DNA from: an uncultured Caulobacter sp.
Lineage (GTDB): Bacteria > Pseudomonadota > Alphaproteobacteria > Caulobacterales > Caulobacteraceae
NCBI GenBank assembly: GCA_913776195.1
Contig: CAJYMH010000007.1
Coordinates: 1 to 64,000, forward strand
Length of the DNA: 64,000 bases
Reading direction: 5' to 3'
This document shows, piece by piece, positions 38,110 through 48,280 of this stretch. The notes below the pieces were generated by a model. The model searched no databases. It saw nothing but the letters and a program-made list of their open reading frames with translations, and had not been told where the DNA came from. The number at the start of each line of letters is the position of its first letter. Position 1 is the first letter of the stretch. A program made the position numbers and the translations under genes.

Positions 38110-38156
38110 GTGCGAAAATCCGAACGGGCCGTTCAAACTAAGCTAGATTATCGCAC
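38110..38156. promoter_or_regulatory. LysR/AKR divergent control region with two palindromes
   Basis: GTGCGA at 38110-38115 and TCGCAC at 38151-38156 form an outer inverted repeat. Between them GAACGG-G-CCGTTC (38122-38134) is a perfect palindrome. The stretch is less GC-rich than its surroundings (TAAGCTAGATTATC), as promoters in this genome tend to be. Confidence 0.45.
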
Positions 38157-38202
38157 GAACTCGCGCGGCGCATAGTCGGATCATCCAAGAAGGAGCCTCC
38201 CC

Positions 38203-39195
38203 ATGACGACTCGCACCCTCGGCCGCACCGGCCCGCAAGTTTCCGCCTTCGGCCTCGGGGCCATGGGCATGTCCGACATGTACGGCCCGACCGACCGGGC
38301 CGAGAGCATCGCCACCCTACACGCCGCCCTCGACGCCGGGATCAATCTGATCGACACCGGCGATTTCTATGGCATGGGCCACAACGAGATGCTGATCGCC
38401 GAGGCGCTGAAGGGCGTCGACCGCGACCGCTACGTGCTCAGCGTCAAGACCGGCGCCCTGCGCGACCCGGCCGGCGGTTTCGCCGGCTACGACTCCCGTC
38501 CCGCCGCCCTGAAGAACTTCCTCGCCTACAGTCTGAAGCGCCTGCAGGTGGACCATATCGACGTCTACCGCCCCTCGCGCCTCGACCCGAACGTTCCGAT
38601 CGAGGACTCCATCGGCGCCCTGAGCGAGATGGTCCAGGCCGGCTATATCCGCCACATCGGCCTGTCGGAGGTCGGCGCCGACACCATCCGTCGCGCCGCC
38701 GCCGTTCACCCGATCACCGACCTGCAGATCGAGTACTCCCTGATCTCGCGCGGGCTGGAGGCGGAGATCCTGCCGACCCTGCGCGAGCTGGGCATCGGCA
38801 TGACCGCCTATGGCGTGCTGTCGCGGGGCCTGATCAGCGGCCACTGGTCGAAGGATCGGTCGATGGCTCGCGATTTCCGCGCCATGGCTCCGCGCTTCCA
38901 GGGCGAGAACCTGGACCACAACCTGGCCCTAGTCGACGCCATCCGCGCGGTGGCCGACGCCAAGGGCGTCAGCGTCGCCCAGATCGCCATCGCCTGGGTG
39001 GCGACCCAGGGGAACGATATCGTCCCGCTGATCGGCGCCCGCCGCCGAGATCGCCTGTCCGAAGCCCTGGGCGCGTTAGACGTGACCCTGACGGCCGAAG
39101 ACCTCGCCGCCCTGGAGCGAGCCGTGCCCAAGGACGCCGCGGCGGGCGAGCGCTACGCCCCCGCCCTGATGGCTCACCTCGACAGTGAGCGTTAA
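38203..39195 (+). CDS. Aldo-keto reductase with Ser in place of catalytic His
   Basis: 330 residues. AKR TIM barrel of the YajO/Tas-like group. Tetrad residues: Asp51 (LIDTGDFYG), Tyr56 and Lys82 (LSVKTG) are present. Where the catalytic His is expected (YxxHRxDP) the sequence is YRPSRLDP, so Ser125 replaces His. C-terminal NADPH-binding stretch with PLIGARRRDRLSEAL. Start 38203 with AAGGAG. Probably controlled by the adjacent LysR protein; substrate unknown. Confidence 0.88.
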   Translation: MTTRTLGRTGPQVSAFGLGAMGMSDMYGPTDRAESIATLHAALDAGINLIDTGDFYGMGHNEMLIAEALKGVDRDRYVLSVKTGALRDPAGGFAGYDSRPAALKNFLAYSLKRLQVDHIDVYRPSRLDPNVPIEDSIGALSEMVQAGYIRHIGLSEVGADTIRRAAAVHPITDLQIEYSLISRGLEAEILPTLRELGIGMTAYGVLSRGLISGHWSKDRSMARDFRAMAPRFQGENLDHNLALVDAIRAVADAKGVSVAQIAIAWVATQGNDIVPLIGARRRDRLSEALGALDVTLTAEDLAALERAVPKDAAAGERYAPALMAHLDSER

Positions 39196-39218
39196 GGCTT
39201 GTTGGTGCTGGTGCGTTC

Positions 39219-40271
39219 CTACAGCGCAGCCAGCACCGCGTCGCCCATCTGGGCGGTGGTCAGAGCGCCGCCCAGGTCGCGGGTGCGGGCGCCGCCGTTC
39301 AGGGCGGCGTTGACCGCCGCCGTCAGGCGGTCCGCCTCGGCGGTGCGGTTCAGGGACCAGCGCAGGGCCATCTCGAAGGACAGGATGGCGGCCAGCGGGT
39401 TCGCCAGGCCCTTGCCGGCGATGTCCGGCGCCGAGCCGTGGATCGGCTCGTACAGGCCCGGCTTGCCCGGATCGCCCAGCGCCGCCGAGGGCAGCATGCC
39501 CAGCGAGCCGGTCAGCATGGCGGCGGCGTCCGACAGGATGTCGCCGAACAGATTGTCGGTGACGATCACGTCGAACTGCTTGGGCGCGCGAACCAGTTGC
39601 ATGGCGCAGTTGTCGGCGAGGATATGCTCCAGCTCGACGTCGGCGTACTCGCGCTTGTGCAGGTCGGTGATGACCTGCTTCCACAGCAGGCCGCTCTCCA
39701 TCACGTTCGACTTCTCGGCCGAGTGGACCTTATTGCGGCGGCCGCGCGCCAGTTCGAAGGCCACGCGTCCGGCGCGCTCGATCTCGGCGGTGGTGTAGGT
39801 CTGGGTGTCGAAGCCGCGCTTCTGGCCGTCGCCCAGGTCCTCGATGCCCCGGGGCTGGCCGAAATAGACCCCGCCCACCAATTCGCGCACGAAGATCAGA
39901 TCCAGGCCGGACACCAGCTCGGACTTCAGGCTCGACGCGTCGGCCAGGGCCTCGAAGCAGTAGGCCGGACGCAGGTTAGCGTAGACGTTCATAGCCTTGC
40001 GCAGCGCCAGCAGCCCGGCTTCCGGACGCTTGTCGCGTGGGGCGTCGGCCCATTGCGGCCCGCCCACCGCGCCCATCAGCACCGCGTCGGCGCCCAGGGC
40101 TGCGTTCAGGGTGTCGTCGGTCAGCGGCGTGCCATGGGCGTCATAGCTGACGCCGCCATAGATCTTCTCCTTGACGGTCAAATCGGGGGTCAGGACCGCC
40201 GCTACGCGGCGGACCTCGGCGCAGACCTCGGGACCGATGCCGTCGCCGGGAAGCAGGAGAAGAGTGGCCAT
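39219..40271 (-). CDS. leuB: 3-isopropylmalate dehydrogenase
   Basis: Oxidises and decarboxylates 3-isopropylmalate in leucine synthesis. 350 residues. Seen: [12 protein letters not shown], the substrate site [28 protein letters not shown] and the NAD loop [10 protein letters not shown]. Last gene of the leuC-leuD-leuB operon, 44 bases after leuD. Confidence 0.97.
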   Translation of the reverse strand: MATLLLLPGDGIGPEVCAEVRRVAAVLTPDLTVKEKIYGGVSYDAHGTPLTDDTLNAALGADAVLMGAVGGPQWADAPRDKRPEAGLLALRKAMNVYANLRPAYCFEALADASSLKSELVSGLDLIFVRELVGGVYFGQPRGIEDLGDGQKRGFDTQTYTTAEIERAGRVAFELARGRRNKVHSAEKSNVMESGLLWKQVITDLHKREYADVELEHILADNCAMQLVRAPKQFDVIVTDNLFGDILSDAAAMLTGSLGMLPSAALGDPGKPGLYEPIHGSAPDIAGKGLANPLAAILSFEMALRWSLNRTAEADRLTAAVNAALNGGARTRDLGGALTTAQMGDAVLAAL

Positions 40272-40315
40272 GAGAGGTCCTTGGGAACGCTGAAAACAGA
40301 AGGGGGCGAAGCGGC

Positions 40316-40927
40316 CTACGCCAGCTCCAGCCAGGGCTGGCCGATGGCGCGCTTGCTTTCAAACACGTCGATGTCGCCGGCGTGCTGCAGGGTCTCGCCG
40401 ATGGCGTCCAGGCCCTTCAGCAGCTTCTCCTTGCGGCCGGCGTCGATTTCGAAGCCATAGGTCTTGCCCGACGGCGCGGTGACGGTCTGGCTTTCCAGGT
40501 CCACGGTGAAGACGTGGTTGCCGCCCTTGGCCTCGTCCATCAGGGCGTTCACCTGATCGACCGGCAGGACGATCGGCAGCAGGCCGTTGTTGAAGCAGTT
40601 GTTGTTGAAGATGTCCGCGAAGCTGGGCGCGATCACGCAACGGATGCCGAAATCCATTAGCGCCCAGGGGGCGTGCTCGCGGCTCGATCCGCAGCCGAAA
40701 TTGTCACCGGCCACCAGAATCGAGGCGCCCTTGTACTCAGCCCGGTTGAGCACGAAGTCCGGCCGCTCGGCGCCGGTCTCGTCATAGCGGAAGGCGTGGA
40801 ACAGGCCCCTGCCCAGGCCCTCGCGCTCCACCGTCTTCAGGAAGCGGGCCGGGATGATCTGGTCGGTGTCGATATTGGTCTGGTTCAGCGGCGCGGCGCG
40901 GCTGTCGAGGCAGGTGAAGGCTTGCAT
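40316..40927 (-). CDS. leuD: 3-isopropylmalate dehydratase small subunit
   Basis: 203 residues, forms the isomerase with LeuC. Seen: [16 protein letters not shown] and the active-site loop [16 protein letters not shown]. The ATG at 40927 overlaps the leuC stop by one base (TGATG), so translation is coupled and the subunits are made in equal amounts. Confidence 0.97.
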   Translation of the reverse strand: MQAFTCLDSRAAPLNQTNIDTDQIIPARFLKTVEREGLGRGLFHAFRYDETGAERPDFVLNRAEYKGASILVAGDNFGCGSSREHAPWALMDFGIRCVIAPSFADIFNNNCFNNGLLPIVLPVDQVNALMDEAKGGNHVFTVDLESQTVTAPSGKTYGFEIDAGRKEKLLKGLDAIGETLQHAGDIDVFESKRAIGQPWLELA

Positions 40928-42351
40928 CACAGGAACTCCCGCACGTCGGCGATATGGCCGGCGATGGCGGCGGCGGCGGCCATGGCCGGACTCATCAGGT
41001 GGGTGCGCCCGCCCGGTCCCTGCCGCCCTTCGAAGTTGCGGTTGGAGGTGGAGGCGCAGCGCTGGCCCGGAGTCAGCTTGTCCGGGTTCATGCCCAGGCA
41101 CATGGAGCAGCCCGGCTCACGCCATTCGAAGCCTGCGGCCTTGAACATGGCGTCCAATCCCTCGGCCTCGGCCTGTTCACGCACCAGTCCGGAGCCCGGC
41201 ACCACCATGGCCCGCACATGCGGCGCCACCATGCGCCCGTGAAGGAAGGCGTGCTGCACGACGCTGGCCGCCTCGCGCAGGTCCTCGATGCGGCTGTTGG
41301 TGCAGGAACCGATGAACACCACGTCGACCTTCGCGTCGGTGATCTTCTGGCCGGCGGTCAGGCCCATGTAGTCCAAGGCCTTCTGCGCCGACAGGCGGCG
41401 GGTCTCGTCCGCGATGGCGGCAGGGTCCGGCACCACGTCGGTCACCGCGATCACGTCCTCGGGGCTAGTGCCCCAGGTCACGGTCGGGACCAGCTTGGCC
41501 ACATCGATCACCACCTCGCGGTCGAACCTAGCGTCCGCGTCGGTGAAGAAGGTCTTCCAGTAGGACTGCGCCATGTCGAAGGCCGCGCCCTTTGGCGTCG
41601 CCGGCTTGCCGCGCAGGTAGTCAAAGGTGGTCTGGTCCGGCGCCACCAGGCCGGCGCGAGCCCCGCCCTCGATGGTCATGTTGCAGAGGGTCATGCGGCC
41701 CTCCATCGACAGCGTCTCGATGGCCTCGCCGGCATACTCGATGACGTAGCCGGTGCCGCCGCCCGTGCCGATCTCGCCGATCATGGCCAGGGCGTAGTCC
41801 TTGGCGCCGACGCCAGGAGCCGGGGCCCCCGTGAAGGTCACCCGCATGTTCTTGGACTTCTTCTGGCGCAGGGTCTGGGTGGCCAGGACGTGCTCGACCT
41901 CGGACGTGCCGATGCCGTGCGCCAGGGCGCCGAACGCGCCGTGGGTCGAGGTGTGGCTGTCGCCGCAGACGATGGTCATGCCCGGCTGGGTGCGCCCCTG
42001 CTCGGGTCCCACCACGTGGACGATGCCGTTGCGGATGTCGCCCATGCCGAAATACTCGATCCCGGCGGCGGCGGTGTTGCGGCCCAGGGTCTCCAGCTGC
42101 AGCTTGGCTTCCGGATCGGTGATGCCGGCCGTGCCCAGGTCCTGGCCCTCGGTCGGGATATTATGGTCGGCCACGGCGAGGGTGCGGTCCGGACGGCGCA
42201 CAGCGCGGCCGGCGCTGCGAAGCCCGGCGAACGCCTGGGGCGTCGTCACCTCGTGGATCAGGTGCAGGTCGATGTACAGGATCGCCTCGCCGCCATCTTC
42301 GGCGACCACGTGCGCATCCCAAATCTTGTCGTAGAGAGTTTTGCCGGCCAT
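40927..42351 (-). CDS. leuC: 3-isopropylmalate dehydratase large subunit
   Basis: 474 residues, aconitase-fold protein that holds the 4Fe-4S cluster. Cluster Cys lie in FIGSCTNSR and CSMCLGMN. Also seen: [26 protein letters not shown] and [19 protein letters not shown]. First gene of the leuCDB operon; leuA is not in the window. The 187-bp gap to the divergent MFS gene holds the promoter but no attenuator I can support. Confidence 0.97.
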   Translation of the reverse strand: MAGKTLYDKIWDAHVVAEDGGEAILYIDLHLIHEVTTPQAFAGLRSAGRAVRRPDRTLAVADHNIPTEGQDLGTAGITDPEAKLQLETLGRNTAAAGIEYFGMGDIRNGIVHVVGPEQGRTQPGMTIVCGDSHTSTHGAFGALAHGIGTSEVEHVLATQTLRQKKSKNMRVTFTGAPAPGVGAKDYALAMIGEIGTGGGTGYVIEYAGEAIETLSMEGRMTLCNMTIEGGARAGLVAPDQTTFDYLRGKPATPKGAAFDMAQSYWKTFFTDADARFDREVVIDVAKLVPTVTWGTSPEDVIAVTDVVPDPAAIADETRRLSAQKALDYMGLTAGQKITDAKVDVVFIGSCTNSRIEDLREAASVVQHAFLHGRMVAPHVRAMVVPGSGLVREQAEAEGLDAMFKAAGFEWREPGCSMCLGMNPDKLTPGQRCASTSNRNFEGRQGPGGRTHLMSPAMAAAAAIAGHIADVREFL

Positions 42352-42538
42352 GGCGGCGATTTAGGCCCGCAACGCGCCTTCGTCCAGTTCCATGAGCATC
42401 ATCTTTCGTCAGGCGGCGTTCTAACGCGGCTTTGGCGCAACATTTTGCCTCATGTTCCGCCGCTCGGCCGTGCGACCGGAACAAACCATCGCCGAAGGGG
42501 CTTTTTGAGGCCGTATTCCCTCACCAGTCTCCGGTTTC

Positions 42539-44059
42539 ATGTTTCTGGCCCCCGTAGACAACCTGTCCGACGAGGCGCGTGAGCGCGGCGTGCGCCAGAT
42601 GGTGCTGGAATCCGCCTTCTCGAACACGACGGGGGCCATGACCTCCGGCGTAATCCTCACCGCCTTCGCGCTGCATCTGGGAGCGCCGAACGCGGTGATC
42701 GGTCTGCTGGCGGCCCTGCCGTTCTGGACCCAGCTGCTGCAGGCGCCCAGCGTCGTGATGATAGAGCGGCTGCGGACCCGAAAGCGCATTTCGGTTGTGG
42801 TCAGCGTTCTGGGCCGCTCGATGCTGGTCGGCATGGCCGTGCTGGCCTTCTTCCCCGGCGGGCCGTCGCTCGCGGCGCTGCTGGCCGCCCAGCTGGTCTA
42901 TTGCGCGGCGGGGGCGGTGGGCGGCTGCGCCTGGAACGCCTGGATACGCGACCTTGCGCCCGAGCATCGCCTGGGTGAGATCGTCGCCAGGCGCAACATC
43001 TGGTCCACCCTCGTCAGCATGGCCGCGGGCTTGGCCGCCGCCTTCGCCCTGGACGCTGCCGAGCCCGGCTCGCCGCTGCGGGCTTGGGCCTTCTTCGGCC
43101 TCTATATCGTCGGCTGCGTGTTCGGCATGATCAGCGCGGCCATCGTCTCGCGCATGCCCGAACCGGCCATGCCCGCCGCGCCGGAGAAGATCGACATCTT
43201 CGCCCTGCTGCGCGCGCCGTTCCGCGACGTGAATTTCCGCCGCCTGATCGCCTATCTCGCCAGCTGGCAGTTCGCCGCCAACCTGGCGACCCCGTTCTTC
43301 ACGGTGTTCTTCGTGCGGCAGCTGGGCTTCTCCATGACCTTCGTGGTGGTGCTCAGCGTGGTCAGCCAGCTGGCCAACCTCGTCGCCCTGCGCTCCTGGG
43401 GGCTGCTGTCAGATCGGTTCTCCAACAAGTCGGTCCTGGCCTTCGCCACGCCGATCTTCATCCTGTGCATCGCCGGCATGGTTGGAGCCTCGCAGATCGC
43501 CGACCGTACCTGGGCCGCAGCCTACCTCATCGGCCTGCACCTGCTGATGGGTCTGGCCTCGGCCGGCGTCACCCTGGCCACCGCCAACATCGCCCTGAAG
43601 CTGTCGCCCAAGGGTTCGGCGACCGCCTATGTGGCGGCCAGCGCCATGGTCTCGTCCGCCGCCGCCGGCCTTGCGCCCGTGCTGGGCGGCGTGTTCGCCG
43701 ACTTTTTCGCCGCCCGCGCGCTGGAGATCGCCCTGCGCTGGACCAGCCCCGACGGGGCGGTGGCCTTCAACGCCCTGCGCCTGTCCAACTGGGACTTCTT
43801 CTTCCTGATCGCGGCGATCCTGGGCCTCTATTCCCTGCACCGCCTTAGCCTCGTGCGCGAGCAGGGAGAGATCGACAGCCGGCGCATGCGCCAGGAGGTG
43901 CTGAGCCAGGCGCGCCAGGTCGTGCGCAGCCTGTCGCCCGTGGCGGGCCTGCGCCATTTGACCGAGATCCCCGGCGCCTTCGTCCGCGACTCCCAGATTC
44001 GCGCCCGCCTCGCCCGGGCCCGCCGCCATGCCGGCGTCCACACCACCCCGGCGCAATAG
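42539..44059 (+). CDS. MFS transporter
   Basis: 506 residues with about 12 hydrophobic segments in two halves, with a central cytoplasmic loop. MFS markers are weak but present (QMVLESAFSNTTGAMTSG opening, RLRTRKRI after helix 2). The C-terminal 70 residues are charged and cytoplasmic. It resembles the single-family permeases annotated only as MFS; the transported compound is unknown. The ATG at 42539 has a poor ribosome binding site. Confidence 0.8.
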   Translation: MFLAPVDNLSDEARERGVRQMVLESAFSNTTGAMTSGVILTAFALHLGAPNAVIGLLAALPFWTQLLQAPSVVMIERLRTRKRISVVVSVLGRSMLVGMAVLAFFPGGPSLAALLAAQLVYCAAGAVGGCAWNAWIRDLAPEHRLGEIVARRNIWSTLVSMAAGLAAAFALDAAEPGSPLRAWAFFGLYIVGCVFGMISAAIVSRMPEPAMPAAPEKIDIFALLRAPFRDVNFRRLIAYLASWQFAANLATPFFTVFFVRQLGFSMTFVVVLSVVSQLANLVALRSWGLLSDRFSNKSVLAFATPIFILCIAGMVGASQIADRTWAAAYLIGLHLLMGLASAGVTLATANIALKLSPKGSATAYVAASAMVSSAAAGLAPVLGGVFADFFAARALEIALRWTSPDGAVAFNALRLSNWDFFFLIAAILGLYSLHRLSLVREQGEIDSRRMRQEVLSQARQVVRSLSPVAGLRHLTEIPGAFVRDSQIRARLARARRHAGVHTTPAQ

Positions 44060-44073
44060 GCGCAGCTGAATAG

Positions 44074-44103
44074 AAAAAGGGCCCCGGATCGCTCCGGAGC
44101 CCT
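44074..44103 (-). terminator. Rho-independent terminator of the trmD-rplS unit
   Basis: On the minus strand an 11-pair stem (AGGGCTCCGGA with TCCGGGGCCCT, one mismatch) with a four-base loop is followed by TTTTT. It lies 25 bases after the rplS stop. Confidence 0.85.
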
Positions 44104-44128
44104 CGATCTTCAGGTCGCGAAGGAAGCC

Positions 44129-44524
44129 TTAGGCTTCGGTCGACGCTTCCTTGTTGCTGCTCATCTGACGCTCGGCGATACGAGCCGACTTACCGCGACG
44201 GTCGCGCAGGTAGTACAGCTTGGCGCGACGCACGACGCCGCGACGCTTCACTTCGATGCTTTCGATGTTCGGCGACAGCAGCGGGAACAGACGCTCCACG
44301 CCTTCGCCGAACGAAATCTTGCGGACCGTGAAGGCCTCATGGATGCCGCCGCCTTGACGCGCGATGCAGACGCCTTCGTACGCCTGGATGCGCTCGCGCT
44401 CGCCTTCCTTGATCTTTACGTTGACGCGCAGGGTGTCGCCGGGCTGGAAGTCCGGAACCTTGCGGGCGCTGAGCAGGCGCTGGGCTTCTTCCTGCTCCAG
44501 TTGCTTGATGATGTTCGCAGCCAT
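44129..44524 (-). CDS. rplS: 50S ribosomal protein L19
   Basis: 131 residues. Seen: [65 protein letters not shown] in part, the L19 core at the subunit interface. The short acidic tail ([10 protein letters not shown]) varies in the family. 20 bases after trmD, the usual neighbour. Confidence 0.97.
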   Translation of the reverse strand: MAANIIKQLEQEEAQRLLSARKVPDFQPGDTLRVNVKIKEGERERIQAYEGVCIARQGGGIHEAFTVRKISFGEGVERLFPLLSPNIESIEVKRRGVVRRAKLYYLRDRRGKSARIAERQMSSNKEASTEA

Positions 44525-44544
44525 CGTAATTTCTCCTACTGGGC

Positions 44545-45270
44545 TTACCCCTTGCGAGAAGGGCCGCCCTTTGCCTGTTGATTGGCGAGATGCGCTGCCC
44601 AGAGATCTGGACGCCGCTCGCGGGTTGTTTCTTCACGCATAAGCTTTCGCCACTCGCCGACCTTCTTGTGATGGCCGGACAGCAGCACCTCGGGGATGTC
44701 GAGCCCTTCGAACGTCCGCGGTCGCGTGTACTGCGGATGCTCGAGGAGACCGTCCTCGAAGCTTTCTTCACTCGTGCTCTCGATATCGCCCAGCACACCT
44801 GGGATCAGTCGAACGCACGCCTCGATCGCCACCATCGCCGCCGCCTCGCCGCCGGCGAGAACCGCGTCTCCAACGGAGACCTCCTCGAACCCGCGGCTGT
44901 CGAGCACCCGCTGGTCCACCCCCTCGAAGCGGCCGCACAGGACGATGATCCCGGGGGCTTGGCTCCACTCACGCACGCGCGCCTGGGTGAGGGGACGACC
45001 CCTGGCGCTCATGTACAAAAGCGGCCGCCCATCCCGCTCCACGCTATCCAGCGCGGCGGCTATGACGTCCGCTCTAAGCACTTGTCCTGGACCGCCACCC
45101 GCGGGGGTGTCGTCGAGGAAGCCGCGCTTATCTGCGGAAAAGCCCCGAATGTCCAGCGTTTCCAATCGCCAAAGGTCCTGCTCGCGCCAGGCCGTGCCGA
45201 TCAGCGAGACACCGAGCGGGCCCGGAAAGGCGTCGGGAAACATGGTCAGGACGGTGGCGGTGAACGGCAT
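44545..45270 (-). CDS. trmD: tRNA (guanine37-N1)-methyltransferase
   Basis: Methylates G37 of tRNAs to prevent frameshifting. 241 residues, SPOUT fold. Seen: [45 protein letters not shown] and the trefoil-knot stretch [21 protein letters not shown] in part, binding S-adenosylmethionine. Co-transcribed with rplS. Here it is separated from rimM by three unrelated genes. Confidence 0.97.
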   Translation of the reverse strand: MPFTATVLTMFPDAFPGPLGVSLIGTAWREQDLWRLETLDIRGFSADKRGFLDDTPAGGGPGQVLRADVIAAALDSVERDGRPLLYMSARGRPLTQARVREWSQAPGIIVLCGRFEGVDQRVLDSRGFEEVSVGDAVLAGGEAAAMVAIEACVRLIPGVLGDIESTSEESFEDGLLEHPQYTRPRTFEGLDIPEVLLSGHHKKVGEWRKLMREETTRERRPDLWAAHLANQQAKGGPSRKG

Positions 45271-45303
45271 GACGGGGCCTTTACACCAAAACGGACGGCC
45301 GGG

Positions 45304-46200
45304 TCAGGCCAGCTCTAGCTGTTCGATCATCGCCGCCACCCTGCGGCGATCCGCCTCCGCCAACCCCAGGATCGGCCTCGGCGGCTGGGCGTCGGTCAGG
45401 CCCAGCAGGTTGTTGGCGGCGTAGATGATGCGGAAGCTGCTCAGTTCCTTGAACAGGTCCCACAGGGGGCTCAGGCGCGCATTCTCAACCCGGGCGGTGT
45501 GGAAGTCGCCCGCGCGGATCGCCCTCACGATGGTCAGGATCGGCGCCGGGAACAGGCCGCCCAGCACACTGTACCAGGTCTGCGCCCCGGCGATCATCGC
45601 CTCGGTCACCATCCAGTCGGCGGCGCAGCCGATGGAGAAGCCCGGCGCGACCTGCGCCCGAAGCGCGGCGATCAGCGCTTCGGCTTCCGTCGACGTCTCG
45701 GCGCCGGAGGTCTTCACCGCGGCGATCCCATCGACCTGGCTCAGCCGCCCGATCAGTTCGGGGCTGAAGGTGAAGCGCGTCACGGTGGGATTGTTGTAGA
45801 TGCACAGCGGCAGGCCGACCGCCGCCGCCACGGCCGCGTAGTGCTGGGCGACCTCCTCATCGGACAACGGCAGATAGGACACCGGCGCCAGCAGCAGGGC
45901 GTCCGCGCCCGCCTTTATGGCGTCCTGCCCCAGGCGGATCACTTCCGCCGTGGAGGTGGCGCCGATCCCCACCATGACCGGAACCTCGCCCTGCACGCGC
46001 TCCACCGCCGCCTCGACCGCCCGGCGGCGTTCCTCGCGGGTCAGATAGGCGTAGGTCCCGGTGCTGCCCAGCAGGCCGATGGAGTCGACCTTCGCCTCGA
46101 CCAGTCGGCCGACCACCTTCTGCACCCTGACGACATCCACGCGGCCCTCGGCGTCGGCTGGAGTGATGGGGAAGGCGCTGAGGCCGGAGAAGAGCGTCAT
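45304..46200 (-). CDS. Dihydrodipicolinate synthase / N-acetylneuraminate lyase family protein
   Basis: 298 residues, TIM barrel of class I aldolases. Seen: the Schiff-base Lys in AAVKTSGAE, Tyr in IYNNPT and the GSTGTYAYLTREER substrate loop (GSTGE is usual in true DapA). The variant loop and lack of the DapA tail suggest a related aldolase rather than the lysine enzyme; the substrate (sugar acid, hydroxy-keto acid) is unknown. The ATG at 46200 begins the homology (MTLFSGLSAF). It lies 33 bases upstream of trmD on the same strand. Confidence 0.87.
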   Translation of the reverse strand: MTLFSGLSAFPITPADAEGRVDVVRVQKVVGRLVEAKVDSIGLLGSTGTYAYLTREERRRAVEAAVERVQGEVPVMVGIGATSTAEVIRLGQDAIKAGADALLLAPVSYLPLSDEEVAQHYAAVAAAVGLPLCIYNNPTVTRFTFSPELIGRLSQVDGIAAVKTSGAETSTEAEALIAALRAQVAPGFSIGCAADWMVTEAMIAGAQTWYSVLGGLFPAPILTIVRAIRAGDFHTARVENARLSPLWDLFKELSSFRIIYAANNLLGLTDAQPPRPILGLAEADRRRVAAMIEQLELA

Positions 46201-46294
46201 GGCTGGATATCCTTGTTCTGGCGGCGGCGATGCGGCCATCGGCCCCGCAAAGTCAAGGTTGCCGCGCTCCGCCGATGATCCTAAGCGAAGCGGC

Positions 46295-47155
46295 ATGGAG
46301 ACCACAGAAGACCTCGCCGCCGTCCTCAAGCTCGAGCGCATCGAGAAGAACCTGTTCCGGGGCGTGTCCCCCGACGACGGCTTCCCGCGCATCTTTGGCG
46401 GCCTCGTCATCGCCCAGGCCCTGCTGGCGGCGTACGAGACGGTGCCCGAGCGCATCTGCCACTCGCTGCACGCCTATTTCATCCGTCCTGGCGACGTGAA
46501 GATCCCGGTGGTCTACGAGGTCGACTTCGCCCGCGACGGCGGCAGCTTCACCACCCGCCGCGTGACCGCCATCCAGAACGGCGAGCAAATCTTCAACCTC
46601 GCCGCCTCATTCCAGGCGATCGAGGAGGGGTACGAGCATCAGTTCGACATGCCGTCCGCGCCCGAGCCGCTGACCGTGCCGACCGAGCTCGACCGCCTGC
46701 GGAACCTCGGCGACAAGGCTCCGCGCGGCCTGATCCGCCAAGCCGAGAAGCCGCGCCCCATCGACGTCCGCTGGCCGGACCCGCAATCCTTCATCGACCC
46801 GCAAAAGATGTCGCCGCTTAAGGACGTCTGGATGCGCGCCAAGGCGCCGATCGGCGATGATGTCCGGATGCAGCAGGCCGCGCTCGCCTATGCTTCCGAC
46901 ATGGCCTTCATGGAGACCGCCCTGCGCCCCCATGGCCTCATCTGGACCACGCCGGGACTGCAGGCCGCCAGTCTCGATCACGCCATGTGGTTCCATCGCC
47001 CCTTCGACTTCAACGAATGGGTGCTGTTCTCGCAGGACAGCCCGTCAGCCTCCCAGGGGCGCGGCTTGGTGCGGGGCCAGATGTACGCCAAGGATGGAAC
47101 TCTGATCGCCTCCGTCGCTCAGGAATGCCTGATGAGGGTGCGCAAGCCGGGTTAG
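46295..47155 (+). CDS. tesB: Acyl-CoA thioesterase II
   Basis: Cleaves fatty acyl-CoA thioesters. 286 residues with two hotdog domains. Seen: FGGLVIAQALLAA, HSLHAYFIRPGD, and in the second half the triad positions in SLDHAMWFHRPF (Asp), SQDSPSA (Ser/Thr) and SVAQE (Gln). The ATG at 46295 begins the homology (METTEDLAAV). The stop overlaps that of the S41 peptidase gene by four bases. Confidence 0.96.
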   Translation: METTEDLAAVLKLERIEKNLFRGVSPDDGFPRIFGGLVIAQALLAAYETVPERICHSLHAYFIRPGDVKIPVVYEVDFARDGGSFTTRRVTAIQNGEQIFNLAASFQAIEEGYEHQFDMPSAPEPLTVPTELDRLRNLGDKAPRGLIRQAEKPRPIDVRWPDPQSFIDPQKMSPLKDVWMRAKAPIGDDVRMQQAALAYASDMAFMETALRPHGLIWTTPGLQAASLDHAMWFHRPFDFNEWVLFSQDSPSASQGRGLVRGQMYAKDGTLIASVAQECLMRVRKPG

Positions 47156-48204
47156 TTCTCGGCCAAGGCCTTGGCTGGATCCGCGAGGGCGTCGTTGCGC
47201 TCCTTCTCCAACCGAGGGGACGAGACGCTTGGTCTGGCCGCGGCGAGCGCCAGGACGTAGGCCTTGGTCAAGGCCTCGGCGGGCGGCGTCTCGATGTCGG
47301 GACGCACGCCGATGTCCTCCCAGTTGGCCTTCGTCACCGGGTGATAGTTGCGCCCGTTGGGGACAAACACGCCGAACCCGTCGCCCAGGTCCAGCACGGG
47401 CCGGTTCGACGGATTGCCGCCGCCCCCGGTTGTTTCGCCCACGAGGACGGCGCGCTTGGCCGTCTGCAGGACCAGAGAGACCCCCTCGGCCGCCGAATAG
47501 GTCCTCTTGGCGGTCAGCACGTAGACCGGCTTGTCAGGATAGATGGGGCCGTCCGGTCCGACCGAAACCTCTCGCTTCATGGTTTCGAACGAGCCGTCGG
47601 CCTGGCGCCATTCCACCACCATCATCGGAATCGGCTCGCGGGAGAGGTTGCCAACCAGGCGCGCATCATTGCCGCCCCCGCCGCCGTTCTCGCGAAGGTC
47701 GATAATCAGGGCGTCGGTGTCCTTTAAGAGGGTCAGGGCGCCGTCGATCATCTGCTCGGCAGGCTCCCCGTGAAAGAAGCCGTTGATCTTCAGATAGCCG
47801 ATATTGCCCGGCAGGCGGCGCAGCGACACCAGCCCCTGCGCGCGGGCCGCGTTCTGGGCGGCGCGAGCGGCGGCGTCATCGGTTCGAGGTCCCGTCGCCG
47901 TCGGGGCGTCGTAGTTGCGCAAGGTCAGATGGCCGTCCTCGCTGGCCTTCACCATGTCGGCGGTGATCGCCTCCATCAGAGCCTTGGTGTCGGTGATCTT
48001 TTGATAGTCGCCTCGGCGGGCTTTCAGCCGCGCCTGGACGACGGCGCCCAGCTTCGGATCGACATAGCTGTTTAGGGCCTTGTCCAGATTGTTCAGCAGT
48101 CGGGCGGTGGCGGCTGGGGTCATGGACGCGGGCACGTCGGCCGCGGCCGGGCAGAGCGCAGCGCCGCCGATGCAAATGGCGAGGAGAAGCGTCGAGAATT
48201 TCAT
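47152..48204 (-). CDS. Exported S41-family peptidase
   Basis: 350 residues with a signal peptide (MKFSTLLLAICIGGAALCPAAA). Tail-specific protease-type catalytic domain: NIGYLKINGFF, DALIIDLRENGGGGG, catalytic Ser in RTYSAAEGVS near residue 237 and GETTGGGGNP. No PDZ domain is evident, so it is a short S41 member such as those annotated as peptidase S41 or interphotoreceptor retinoid-binding-like. Acts in the periplasm; the target is unknown. The ATG at 48204 is chosen since the signal peptide starts there. Confidence 0.9.
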   Translation of the reverse strand: MKFSTLLLAICIGGAALCPAAADVPASMTPAATARLLNNLDKALNSYVDPKLGAVVQARLKARRGDYQKITDTKALMEAITADMVKASEDGHLTLRNYDAPTATGPRTDDAAARAAQNAARAQGLVSLRRLPGNIGYLKINGFFHGEPAEQMIDGALTLLKDTDALIIDLRENGGGGGNDARLVGNLSREPIPMMVVEWRQADGSFETMKREVSVGPDGPIYPDKPVYVLTAKRTYSAAEGVSLVLQTAKRAVLVGETTGGGGNPSNRPVLDLGDGFGVFVPNGRNYHPVTKANWEDIGVRPDIETPPAEALTKAYVLALAAARPSVSSPRLEKERNDALADPAKALAEN

Positions 48205-48280
48205 GTAAGCGCTTTCATATGTATTCGCGCTTCTATGCAGGCGCCGACGCCTGCCGGCCACTTAAATCCTCGTCATGCTT

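Noticed and set aside
42361..42402. Possible leucine leader peptide before leuC (13 residues with three Leu)
   Set aside because: Weak ribosome binding site, only three Leu codons that are not consecutive, and no alternative terminator/antiterminator hairpins visible.
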